Assembly: GCA_937907405.1 (NCBI GenBank)
Contig: CALCIC010000742.1
Location: 1-5,574 of the forward strand
DNA from: an uncultured Isosphaeraceae bacterium
GTDB lineage: Bacteria; Planctomycetota; Planctomycetia; Isosphaerales; Isosphaeraceae
Reading direction: 5' to 3'
Length of the DNA: 5,574 bases
Shown here: one piece after another, positions 1-5,221 of the stretch
Position numbering within the stretch: the first letter of the stretch is position 1
How the letters are laid out: each line of letters begins with the position of its first letter
Notes under the pieces: generated by a model
Databases searched by the model: none
What the model was told of the DNA's origin: nothing
What the model saw: only the letters and a program-made list of their open reading frames with translations
Program-made: the position numbers and the translations under genes

Positions 1-381
1 AACACGCTGGCCCCGCCGCTCGACCAGGGGCTCTCGGCCCTGATCGCCGACTTGACCGACCGCCGGCTGCTCGACGACACCCTGGTCGTCATGATGGGCG
101 AGTTCGGCCGGACGCCGAAGATCAACCCCAACGCCGGCCGCGACCATCACGGCCGAGCGAACAGCGTGCTCCTGGCCGGCGCGGGGCTCCCCGGGGGACT
201 CGTGCTGGGCAGGACGGACGATCACGGCGACGCCCCCGTCGACCGCCCGGTGACGCCCGGGGATCTGGCCTCGATCCTCTACCAGAAGCTCGGCGTCGAC
301 CCGAATCACACCTACGACTCGCCCGACGGCCGTCCCCTCCGCCTGGTCGACGCCGCGCAGCCCCCTCCAGAACTCCTCTGA
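1..381 (+). CDS. DUF1501 family protein, C-terminal fragment (5' end outside window)
   Basis: The reading frame is open from base 1 and ends at TGA 379-381, giving 126 residues of a protein that begins upstream of the window. The diagnostic segment is GEFGRTPKIN followed by NAGRDHHGRAN (about residues 39-59 of the fragment), the conserved C-terminal signature of DUF1501 proteins, which have an alkaline phosphatase/sulfatase-like fold. Family members are usually about 400-480 residues, so roughly the last quarter is seen here. The fragment also has the family's usual ending: a segment on the 'Bloom'/'presentation' of the product (PVTPGDLASILYQKLGVDP) and a GRPLRLV stretch close to the C-terminus. 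In Planctomycetes these genes are abundant and often sit next to DUF1549/DUF1553 cytochrome-like genes; whether that holds here cannot be seen. The biochemical role is not established. The family call is secure; function is not. Confidence 0.9.
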   Translation, partial: NTLAPPLDQGLSALIADLTDRRLLDDTLVVMMGEFGRTPKINPNAGRDHHGRANSVLLAGAGLPGGLVLGRTDDHGDAPVDRPVTPGDLASILYQKLGVDPNHTYDSPDGRPLRLVDAAQPPPELL

Positions 382-396
382 GCACTTCAGACGCGG

Positions 397-419
397 CCGC
401 CGGCGAATAGGCGGATTTT
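397..419 (+). terminator. weak terminator-like hairpin after the DUF1501 gene
   Basis: A 5-base-pair stem CCGCC (397-401) / GGCGG (410-414) with an 8-base loop is followed by ATTTT (415-419), 16 bases after the DUF1501 stop codon. The position and the short T run fit a Rho-independent terminator, but the stem is short, so this is only a candidate. Confidence 0.3.
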
Positions 420-514
420 AAGGAATACTCAAGATCGTCCGATCGCAACGACGATGTTGCTAAAACGGGCCGTCTCGATTCGGCTCATGAACGGGCTGTC
501 GCGCCGGAGGCCGC

Positions 515-826
515 ATGCGAGGAATGATGGATCGAACCGCGAATTGCGAGCATCAGAGGGCGCGTCGGCGTGCCTCGTTGACCCTGCTCGGTCTGGCGTT
601 GCTGGCCTCGGGATGCGCGTCGTCTCGCCTGCCCTGGAAACAGATCAAGCAACCTTCGATCAAGCTTCACGAGCCCGCCAACAATTACGGAGTCGGGGGT
701 CGCGCGACGAGCCGGCTCCCCTGGCCCAAGATTAAACCGGCCTCACGGAGGCTTGCCGAGCCCCTGAACAATTACGGCGTCGGGGGACGAGAGTCCAAAC
801 TCCCCTGGCCGGAGCTCAAGCAGTAA
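515..826 (+). CDS. small predicted lipoprotein with internal LPW...NNYGVGG repeats
   Basis: This 103-residue protein has a basic N-terminus (RARRR at 15-19), a hydrophobic stretch (LTLLGLALLAS) and a good lipobox, LASGC, with Cys34 as the predicted lipid-modified residue. It is therefore probably exported and membrane-anchored. The mature part is almost wholly repeat: unit 1 spans residues 37-65, unit 2 spans 66-93, and a partial unit 3 spans 94-103. The shared pattern is LPWxxIK, then a basic stretch, then L-x-EP-x-NNYGVGGR. I recognise no family and assign no function. GGAGG at 506-510 lies 4 bases before ATG 515 and 13 bases before ATG 524, so the protein may start at Met4 instead; both starts keep the whole signal sequence. 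It follows the DUF1501 gene by 133 bases and converges on the copper-storage gene. The lipobox, the repeat and the GC-rich codon use argue that this is a real gene. Confidence 0.75.
   Translation: MRGMMDRTANCEHQRARRRASLTLLGLALLASGCASSRLPWKQIKQPSIKLHEPANNYGVGGRATSRLPWPKIKPASRRLAEPLNNYGVGGRESKLPWPELKQ
623..823 (+). repeat. in-gene tandem repeat (about 2.3 units of 84-87 bases)
   Basis: Unit 1 is 623-709, unit 2 is 710-793 and the truncated unit 3 is 794-823. The most conserved DNA is AACAATTACGG followed after one base by GTCGGGGG, at 680-699 and 767-786. Elsewhere the units have drifted at the DNA level while keeping LPW, IK, EP and NNYGVGGR in the protein. This pattern fits an old duplication kept by selection on the protein. 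Confidence 0.85.
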
Positions 827-843
827 GCTCTCGGTTCGTACGC

Positions 844-886
844 GCCGACCTCCTGGTTCCCGCACGGGGACGACGAAGAGGTCGGC
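844..886. terminator. nested hairpin between convergent genes, possible bidirectional terminator
   Basis: GCCGACCTC (844-852) and GAGGTCGGC (878-886) form a perfect 9-base-pair stem. Inside its 25-base loop a second short stem can form, TTCCC (857-861) with GGGGA (866-870), one pair being G-U. The structure sits in the 72-base gap between the stop codons of the repeat lipoprotein (+) and the copper-storage gene (-), where a shared terminator would be expected. There is no T tract on either side, so intrinsic termination is uncertain. Confidence 0.45.
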
Positions 887-898
887 CCGATCCCGCGA

Positions 899-1357
899 TC
901 ACGCCTTGTGCTCCGTGCCATGCGAGCGGCAGACTTCCTCGCAGGCTCGACAGACTTCGGCGCATTTCTTCATGACTTCGTCGTCGCCCTTGTCGCAAGC
1001 CGCGGCGCAGTCGCGGCAGGCGTCGGCGCACGATTGATGCGCGTACTTCGCCATCGGGCTGTGTCGCGCCATCAAGGTCACAACCTGGACGCAGAAGGTC
1101 TGGCAGTCCATCGTCATCTGGTGGGCGTCCGCGTGGATCTCGCGGTGCTCGCCGCTCGCCTTTTTGAGCTGGTCGAGACAATGGTGCGCCGTCATATTGC
1201 AGACGATGGCGCACTCGCCGACCTTCTTGAGGTGCTCGTGGTGGGCCTCGTGGTCATGGTCGTGATCGTCGGCCGCGACCGCCGCCCTGGTCGAGCCGCT
1301 CACCAAGAGGCCCGCCGCCCCGACTCCCGTCATGGCTAAAAGTTCACGTCGCTTCAT
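899..1357 (-). CDS. csp: copper-storage protein, four-helix bundle (Csp/DUF326 family), Tat-exported
   Basis: This 152-residue protein has 13 cysteines in the regular spacing of Csp proteins: CxxxC at 49/53, C60, CxxxC at 85/89, and two CxxxCxxCxxxC sets at 110-121 and 132-143. In characterised Csp proteins such Cys line the core of a four-helix bundle and bind many Cu(I) ions; Csp1 of Methylosinus trichosporium is also Tat-exported and is known for about 13 Cu(I) per monomer. The N-terminus MKRRELLAMTGVGAAGLL has a twin-arginine-like KRREL motif followed by a hydrophobic segment, with likely cleavage near AVA-AD (residues 26-30). A His/Asp-rich linker (DDHDHDHEAHHEH, 30-42) follows and could bind metal too. 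The start ATG (1355-1357) is supported by GAGGAG on the minus strand (1365-1370), 7 bases upstream. The likely role is periplasmic copper storage or detoxification. The family is confident; the copper number is inferred from the Cys count. Confidence 0.92.
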   Translation of the reverse strand: MKRRELLAMTGVGAAGLLVSGSTRAAVAADDHDHDHEAHHEHLKKVGECAIVCNMTAHHCLDQLKKASGEHREIHADAHQMTMDCQTFCVQVVTLMARHSPMAKYAHQSCADACRDCAAACDKGDDEVMKKCAEVCRACEEVCRSHGTEHKA

Positions 1358-1378
1358 GATTCGTCTCCTCAGAAGTTG

Positions 1379-1424
1379 AACTGATGGGGATTTCGATCAC
1401 ACGCATCGAACACATGCATCAGTT
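1379..1424. promoter_or_regulatory. nested dyad upstream of the copper-storage gene, operator or leader hairpin candidate
   Basis: AACTGATG (1379-1386) and CATCAGTT (1417-1424) are perfect inverted 8-mers 30 bases apart. Between them TTCGAT (1392-1397) and ATCGAA (1405-1410) form a second perfect dyad with a 7-base loop. The structure begins 21 bases upstream of the copper-storage start codon on the minus strand and just beyond its Shine-Dalgarno, so it may be an operator or a 5' leader structure. I do not recognise it as a CueR, CsoR or CopY site. Confidence 0.4.
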
Positions 1425-1509
1425 GCGTACGCCCTGGCTTGAGAGTCGCGTGATCGGTCCCTGTTTTCCGACCGCGGACGCCATCGTTCCGGGTCGAATG
1501 AGCAGCAAA

Positions 1510-1546
1510 CGACGCGCCGAGTCCTCGCGGATTCCGCGAGGCGTCG
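1510..1546. promoter_or_regulatory. strong GC hairpin upstream of the dehydratase gene
   Basis: CCTCGCGG (1523-1530) and CCGCGAGG (1534-1541) form a perfect 8-base-pair stem with a 3-base loop. An outer 5-pair stem, CGACG (1510-1514) with CGTCG (1542-1546), can stack on it, leaving 8 bases bulged on the 5' side. It ends 121 bases before the dehydratase ATG. It has no following T tract. It could be a leader structure, a regulator site or a dispersed GC palindrome; its role is unknown. Confidence 0.4.
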
Positions 1547-1654
1547 GCCGGGTGCGTGGTTGTCCGGTTCGCCGGCCTGGTGTCATGATGGAGGCGGGAG
1601 TCGCGGGCGCGTCCGCCGGGCTTTCTGTTTTCGGCGGCCTTCCTTTTACGTACT

Positions 1655-1660
1655 GAGAGA
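1655..1660 (+). promoter_or_regulatory. ribosome binding site that sets the dehydratase start
   Basis: GAGAGA lies 7 bases before ATG 1668. The reading frame stays open upstream to at least TTG 1560, but the upstream residues (Arg/Cys-rich, with no family match) do not resemble the enzyme, whereas the sequence after ATG 1668 does. A second ATG at 1674 is two codons later and is also possible. Confidence 0.6.
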
Positions 1661-1667
1661 CATTCCG

Positions 1668-3674
1668 ATGCCGATGGACGGATCTTCCCGGGCGGGGAGC
1701 TGGACGAGTCTCGTCGATTCCGCCGAGACCGACTGGAACGGCGTGAAGACCTGCGCGGACGGGCCGCAAGGGGTGTTGCCGCTGACCGACGAGATGCTCC
1801 GGCAGTGGCCTTCCGGCGACCTGTTCGGGCTCAGCCAGAATGCCGGAATGGGCTGGGAGCCGGCCAAGGTGGACCGCGACCCGTACTTGATCCTGAGCAC
1901 CCAGGGGGGCCTGCGCGCGCCCGACGGCTCGCCGATCGCGCTGGGGTATCACACGGGGCACTGGGAGATCGGCCTGCTGGTCAAGGAGGCCGCCGAGGAG
2001 CTGAAGCGGCTGGACGCGGTCCCGTTCGCGGGGATGGTTTCCGACCCTTGCGACGGCCGGACGCAGGGGACGACGGGGATGATGGACAGCCTTCCCTACC
2101 GCAACGACGCGGCGATCGTGTTCCGCCGGCTGATCCACTCGCTGCCGCTCCGGAAGGGCGTGCTCGGCGTCGCCACCTGCGACAAGGGCCTGCCCGCCAT
2201 GATGATGGCGCTGGCCGGCTCGACCCATCTGCCGGCCGTCCTGGTCCCCGGCGGCGTGACCCTGCCCCCGCGCGACGGCGAGGACGCCGGCAAGATCCAG
2301 ACGATCGGCGCCCGCTACGCGCACGGCGAGTTGAGCCTTGAAGAGGCCGCCTCCCTGGGCTGCCGGGCCTGCGCCAGCCCCGGCGGCGGCTGCCAGTTCC
2401 TCGGCACCGCGGCGACGGCCCAGGTGGTCGCCGAGGCGCTCGGGTTGTCGCTCCCGCACGCGGCCCTGGTCCCTTCCGGGCAGGCGATCTGGCTCGACCT
2501 GGCCCGTCGATCCGCCCGGGCGCTGGTCAACCTCGTCAAGAGCGGCCTGACGACCCGATCGATCCTCACGGATGCGGCCGTTCGGAACGCCATGATCGTC
2601 CACTCGGCGTTCGGGGGCTCTACCAACCTGCTGCTGCACGTCCCGGCCGTCGCCCACGCCGCCGGCCTCCGCCGCCCCGACGTCCACGACTGGCACGAGA
2701 TCAACGTCAAGACGCCCCGACTGGTGAGCGTGCTCCCCAACGGCCCCCATTACCACCCGACCGTTCGCGCCTACCTGGCCGGGGGCGTCCCAGAGGTCAT
2801 GCACCAGCTTCGGCCCTTGAACCTGCTTGACGAGCGCGTGACGACCGCGACCGGCGAGCCCCTGGGCCGGCTGCTCGACTGGTGGGAGTCCAGCGAGCGC
2901 CGGAAACGGTCGCGCGAGCGGCTGTACCAGGAGGACGGCGTCGATCCGGACGACGTGATCATGAGCCCGGCCGCCGCCGCCGAAAAGGGGCTCACGAGCA
3001 CCGTGACCTTCCCCCGGGGCAACCTGGCGCCGCAGGGCTCGGTCATCAAGAGCACGGCCATCGACCCCTCGGTGGTCGATCCTGACGGCGTGTACCGCAA
3101 GCTCGGCCCCGCGCGGGTCTTCACCCGTGAGCATGACGCGATCGAGGCGATCAAGGGGCAGGGGCGACGTCCGATCAAGCCCGGCGACGTCGTGGTTCTG
3201 ATGGGCCGCGGACCGATGGGCGCCGGCATGGAGGAGATCTACCAGATCACCGCCGCATTGCGGCACCTCTCGTTCGGCAAACAGGTCGCCGTGCTGACCG
3301 ACGCCCGGTTCTCCGGGGTCTCCACCGGCGCCTGCGTCGGTCACATCAGCCCGGAAGCCCTGGCCGGGGGCCCGCTCGGCAAGCTCCGGGACGGCGACCT
3401 GATCCGGATCGTCGTCGACCGCATCAAACTGGAAGGCTCGATCGATCTGGTCGGCAAGGACGGCGCGGAGTTCGGGGCCGAGGAGGGCGCGCGGACCCTC
3501 GACGGCCGAGCCCCCCACCCGACGCTCTCGCCCGACCCCGACCTCCCCGACGACACCCGGCTCTGGGCGGCCCTCCAGGCGGTCGCGGGCGGCACTTGGG
3601 GGGGCTGCGTCTACGACGTCGACGGCATCATCGCGGCCCTTCGGCCGTCGGCGAGCCGTCATGTCGAGCCTTGA
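1668..3674 (+). CDS. yjhG: D-xylonate dehydratase, YjhG/YagF family (IlvD/Edd superfamily)
   Basis: This 668-residue protein matches the YjhG/YagF group (about 650 residues), whose members dehydrate D-xylonate to 2-keto-3-deoxy-D-xylonate in the cytoplasm using an Fe-S cluster. Landmarks in order: ADGPQGVLPLT (30-40), SGDLFGLSQNAGMGW (49-63), SDPCDGRTQGTTGM with Cys128, ATCDKGLPAMMMALAG with Cys171, the Cys-rich segment CRACASPGGGCQFLGTAAT with Cys241, FGGSTNLLLH (315-324), LPNGPHYHPTVRAYLAGGVP (356-375), GSVIKSTAIDPS (457-468), and TDARFSGVSTGACVGH (544-559). Ser549 of the last motif corresponds to the serine proposed as catalytic base in IlvD-type enzymes. Cys128, Cys171 and Cys241 are the likely cluster ligands. 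The C-terminus DDTRLWAALQAVAGGTW...YDV is also typical of the group. No motif is missing and the frame is intact. No aldolase, transporter or regulator gene is adjacent, and the substrate could be another sugar acid. The family is very sure; the exact substrate is inferred. Confidence 0.95.
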   Translation: MPMDGSSRAGSWTSLVDSAETDWNGVKTCADGPQGVLPLTDEMLRQWPSGDLFGLSQNAGMGWEPAKVDRDPYLILSTQGGLRAPDGSPIALGYHTGHWEIGLLVKEAAEELKRLDAVPFAGMVSDPCDGRTQGTTGMMDSLPYRNDAAIVFRRLIHSLPLRKGVLGVATCDKGLPAMMMALAGSTHLPAVLVPGGVTLPPRDGEDAGKIQTIGARYAHGELSLEEAASLGCRACASPGGGCQFLGTAATAQVVAEALGLSLPHAALVPSGQAIWLDLARRSARALVNLVKSGLTTRSILTDAAVRNAMIVHSAFGGSTNLLLHVPAVAHAAGLRRPDVHDWHEINVKTPRLVSVLPNGPHYHPTVRAYLAGGVPEVMHQLRPLNLLDERVTTATGEPLGRLLDWWESSERRKRSRERLYQEDGVDPDDVIMSPAAAAEKGLTSTVTFPRGNLAPQGSVIKSTAIDPSVVDPDGVYRKLGPARVFTREHDAIEAIKGQGRRPIKPGDVVVLMGRGPMGAGMEEIYQITAALRHLSFGKQVAVLTDARFSGVSTGACVGHISPEALAGGPLGKLRDGDLIRIVVDRIKLEGSIDLVGKDGAEFGAEEGARTLDGRAPHPTLSPDPDLPDDTRLWAALQAVAGGTWGGCVYDVDGIIAALRPSASRHVEP

Positions 3675-3703
3675 CCTCCGAGTAAGCATCGGAATCCGGC
3701 TCT

Positions 3704-3744
3704 TGCTTGCCCTGCTTGCCCTGCCCTGGAAGTAGGGCAAGCAG
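3704..3744 (+). repeat. left 41-base inverted arm, itself a hairpin
   Basis: This arm is the perfect reverse complement of 3846-3886. On its own it folds as an 11-base-pair stem, CTGCTTGCCCT (3712-3722) with AGGGCAAGCAG (3734-3744), around an 11-base loop. It begins 30 bases after the dehydratase stop codon, where it could act in 3' end formation. Confidence 0.9.
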
Positions 3745-3754
3745 CGAAGTAAAC

Positions 3755-3825
3755 CCTTCTCCCCTCGCGGGAGAAGGTGGCCGAAGGCCGGATGAGGGGG
3801 GCGCGACGGCCTCCGACTCCCCCTC
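3755..3825. repeat. palindromic dispersed-type repeat between the two arms
   Basis: Three successive stems can form: CCTTCTCCC (3755-3763) with GGGAGAAGG (3769-3777); GGCC (3779-3782) with GGCC (3786-3789) around GAA; and GAGGGGG (3794-3800) with CCCCCTC (3819-3825). The stretch from the first stem through GGCCGGATGAGG resembles a palindromic intergenic repeat that I recall from many unrelated GC-rich bacterial genomes. That recollection is not checked here. Confidence 0.7.
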
Positions 3826-3845
3826 TTCCGCCCCTTCTGCTTGCC

Positions 3846-3886
3846 CTGCTTGCCCTACTTCCAGGGCAGGGCAAGCAGGGCAAGCA
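3846..3886 (-). repeat. right 41-base inverted arm, itself a hairpin
   Basis: This is the perfect reverse complement of 3704-3744, with 101 bases between the arms. Its own 11-base-pair stem is CTGCTTGCCCT (3846-3856) with AGGGCAAGCAG (3868-3878). One further AGGGCAAGC unit follows at 3886-3894, right up to the inositol oxygenase stop codon at 3897-3899, so this hairpin lies just beyond the 3' end of that gene. Confidence 0.9.
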
Positions 3887-3896
3887 GGGCAAGCCA

Positions 3897-4760
3897 CTAC
3901 CAATGGATCTGGGGCGGGAAGAACTCGACGATCAGCTCCTGGTAGAACGGCTTCAGCCGGGCGACGTCGGGGGGGGCCTCGCCCTTGGAGTAGAGGTCGT
4001 AGGGGTTGAACTTGCGGACCCAGGCCAGCCTGCGCAGGTCGCTTTCGTTCATCAGTTCGGTGTACGCCCCCTCGCGGTGGGCCGGGTAGAACGAGTGGTA
4101 GCGGATCATCGCCAGGGCCTCGTCGGGGAGGTAGTCCTTGACGACGTGGTAGAGGTACTCGTCGTGGCCCCACGACATGTGGACCTTGTCGAGCCCGCAG
4201 TGGGGCTCGTAAACGCCCGTGGCGGTCTGGTACGCGGGGTTCTCAGAATCGGGGTTGGCGGCGAAGAACTCGGGGAAGACGATCTTGTCGGAGAATCGGC
4301 AGCCGACGGGGAAGGTGTCGCCGACGACCGCCCACTGGGGCTCTCCCCAGAGGCAGAGGATCTTGCCCAGGTCGTGGATCAGGCCGGTCAGAATGAACCA
4401 CCGGGGATGCCCGTCGGCCCGGACGGCCTCGGCGGTCTGCATCAGGTGCTCGATCTGCGTCAGTTCGGTGTCTGGGTCGCTGTCGTCGACCAGGGTGTCC
4501 AGGAACTCCATGGCTTCCCAGACGCCCATCTTCCGGCGCGACTTGCCCAGGAACTCCCGCTCCTTGTCCTTTACGAATTCGAACGTCTGGTGGGTGTGGT
4601 TGAGTCGGTAGAACTCCCGGACGCCGGGGCGCACGTTGTCGCCGTAGTCGCGGAAGGCGTCGGCCTGCTCCGGCTGGGGGTAGCGCTCAAGTAAAAAGTC
4701 CTCCCAGTGATCCAGGTCGGCCAGGGGATTGGGATCGGACGGCGTTGGTTGTCCCGACAT
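3897..4760 (-). CDS. miox: myo-inositol oxygenase (MIOX)
   Basis: This 287-residue protein is a full-length myo-inositol oxygenase, a cytoplasmic mixed-valent di-iron enzyme of the HD-domain superfamily that converts myo-inositol and O2 to D-glucuronate. All six iron ligands known from the mammalian enzyme have counterparts: His105 (IEHLMQTAE), His129 and Asp130 (IHDLGK), His199 (SWGHDEY), His222 (RYHSFYPAH) and Asp255 (FNPYDLYSK). The inositol-contacting Asp and Lys correspond to Asp92 (VDDSDPD) and Lys133. Other hallmarks are NHTHQTFEFV (54-63), GEPQWAVVGDTFPVGC (139-154) and PHCGLDKVHMSWGHDEY (186-202). Length and motif order match animal MIOX (about 285 residues), and the terminal IHW resembles the animal ending LSW. 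The minus-strand AAGGGAGGT (4769-4777), 8 bases before ATG 4758-4760, supports the start. It converges on the dehydratase gene, so the two have separate promoters. Function is very likely; pathway partners are not in the window. Confidence 0.96.
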   Translation of the reverse strand: MSGQPTPSDPNPLADLDHWEDFLLERYPQPEQADAFRDYGDNVRPGVREFYRLNHTHQTFEFVKDKEREFLGKSRRKMGVWEAMEFLDTLVDDSDPDTELTQIEHLMQTAEAVRADGHPRWFILTGLIHDLGKILCLWGEPQWAVVGDTFPVGCRFSDKIVFPEFFAANPDSENPAYQTATGVYEPHCGLDKVHMSWGHDEYLYHVVKDYLPDEALAMIRYHSFYPAHREGAYTELMNESDLRRLAWVRKFNPYDLYSKGEAPPDVARLKPFYQELIVEFFPPQIHW

Positions 4761-4820
4761 CAGTCAAAACCTCCCTTCATGTGACCTTCCGGCACGACTC
4801 TTGGTTTGAAGCTTCTCAGG

Positions 4821-4921
4821 ATGCCAGCCCGAAGCGCAAGCGAGGGTGTGTTTTACGTTGGCGATCCGGAGTGTCGAGACGGTCTCAAGTCGATCCACTC
4901 GCTTGCGCATCGGGCTGGTAT
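4821..4921. repeat. 24-base imperfect inverted repeat of a planctomycete intergenic type
   Basis: The left arm 4821-4844 and the reverse complement of the right arm 4898-4921 agree at 22 of 24 positions around the core CCAGCCCGA-GCGCAAGCGAG. The 53-base spacer holds a small dyad, GAGAC (4876-4880) and GTCTC (4882-4886). I recall arms of this kind as common intergenic repeats in Planctomycetes, often misread as short ORFs with ARSASEG or LACASGW. The arms could pair as a hairpin in RNA. It may be a small non-autonomous mobile element; no target duplication is evident. Confidence 0.75.
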
Positions 4922-5214
4922 TCGAAGACCCGCCCAAGTTTTGGGGCTCCGAGCGCCGATGATGCTGAAAGTAATTGCTGGACCAGTTGTGCGAGCGGGG
5001 CGAGTCGGACGGTGGGGAGTCAAGGCAAATCGTCGATCGATTCCGGGAATTCCTCACAGCCCGAGTCGCCCACGAACGATAACTAGACCACATAGACCGG
5101 TCGCGATGATAGTGACAAGTCGCCGGAACGATCGGTCGTTTTGAGAGCAAGCGATCCCGGCGCCAGTAAGTCGGCGAGGCAGGAGCGTCTCCCGACGTGT
5201 TCGCGCACGTTCCC

Positions 5215-5221
5215 AAGGAGG
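5215..5221 (+). promoter_or_regulatory. ribosome binding site of the window-edge lipoprotein
   Basis: AAGGAGG lies 10 bases before ATG 5232. It is the strongest Shine-Dalgarno on the plus strand in the window and decides the start of a reading frame that has no stop before the window ends. Confidence 0.75.

Larger units (their letters stand above)
1358..1667. other. divergent intergenic region (310 bases), no gene seen
   Basis: This spacer must hold the promoters and leaders of the copper-storage gene (leftward) and the dehydratase gene (rightward). No credible coding sequence or RNA gene is visible. It contains the nested dyad at 1379-1424 and the GC hairpin at 1510-1546, listed separately. 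A short ORF at 1384-1656 and an in-frame upstream extension of the dehydratase cross it, but neither has a recognisable protein. I could not identify a convincing -35/-10 pair on either strand. Confidence 0.7.
3675..3896. repeat. repeat-packed convergent spacer built from GCTTGCCCT / AGGGCAAGC units
   Basis: The 222 bases between the two convergent enzyme genes are largely repeat. The 9-mer GCTTGCCCT occurs at 3705, 3714, 3839 and 3848, and its reverse complement AGGGCAAGC at 3734, 3868, 3877 and 3886, so four copies lie in each orientation. ORFs read through this region are low-complexity (CLPCLPCP, GQAGQA) and are not genes. Such units look like dispersed intergenic repeats rather than gene remnants. 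Confidence 0.85.

Noticed and set aside
908..1339. 143-residue plus-strand frame opposite the copper-storage gene
   Set aside because: It is a shadow of the Csp gene, whose cysteine pattern and signal peptide are unmistakable on the minus strand.
1560..1667. Longer dehydratase start at TTG 1560 (36 extra residues)
   Set aside because: The extra residues are Arg/Cys-rich and unlike the family, TTG is a poor start, and ATG 1668 has a ribosome site 7 bases upstream.
1419..3740. 773-residue open frame on the minus strand
   Set aside because: It lies antisense to the yjhG-type gene almost throughout. Its composition (runs of Gly, Arg, Asp, Val, and Gln) is what a GC-rich coding strand yields when read backwards, and no motif is recognisable.
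3704..3894. CRISPR array
   Set aside because: The repeated units are 9-mers in both orientations without unique spacers of constant length, and no cas gene is present.
3628..4173. Minus-strand and plus-strand ORFs with ACPACPAC or CLPCLPCP repeats around the spacer
   Set aside because: The Cys-Pro and Gly-Gln-Ala repeats are direct translations of the GCTTGCCCT units, not proteins.
3777..4694. 305-residue open frame on the plus strand
   Set aside because: It is antisense to the inositol oxygenase gene, starts in the repeat spacer, and is a Val/Leu/Gly/Asp-rich shadow. The minus-strand protein is certain.
5127..5142. AACGA/TCGTT stem followed by Ts as a terminator
   Set aside because: The stem is only 5 base pairs and AT-rich, and no gene ends upstream of it on the plus strand.
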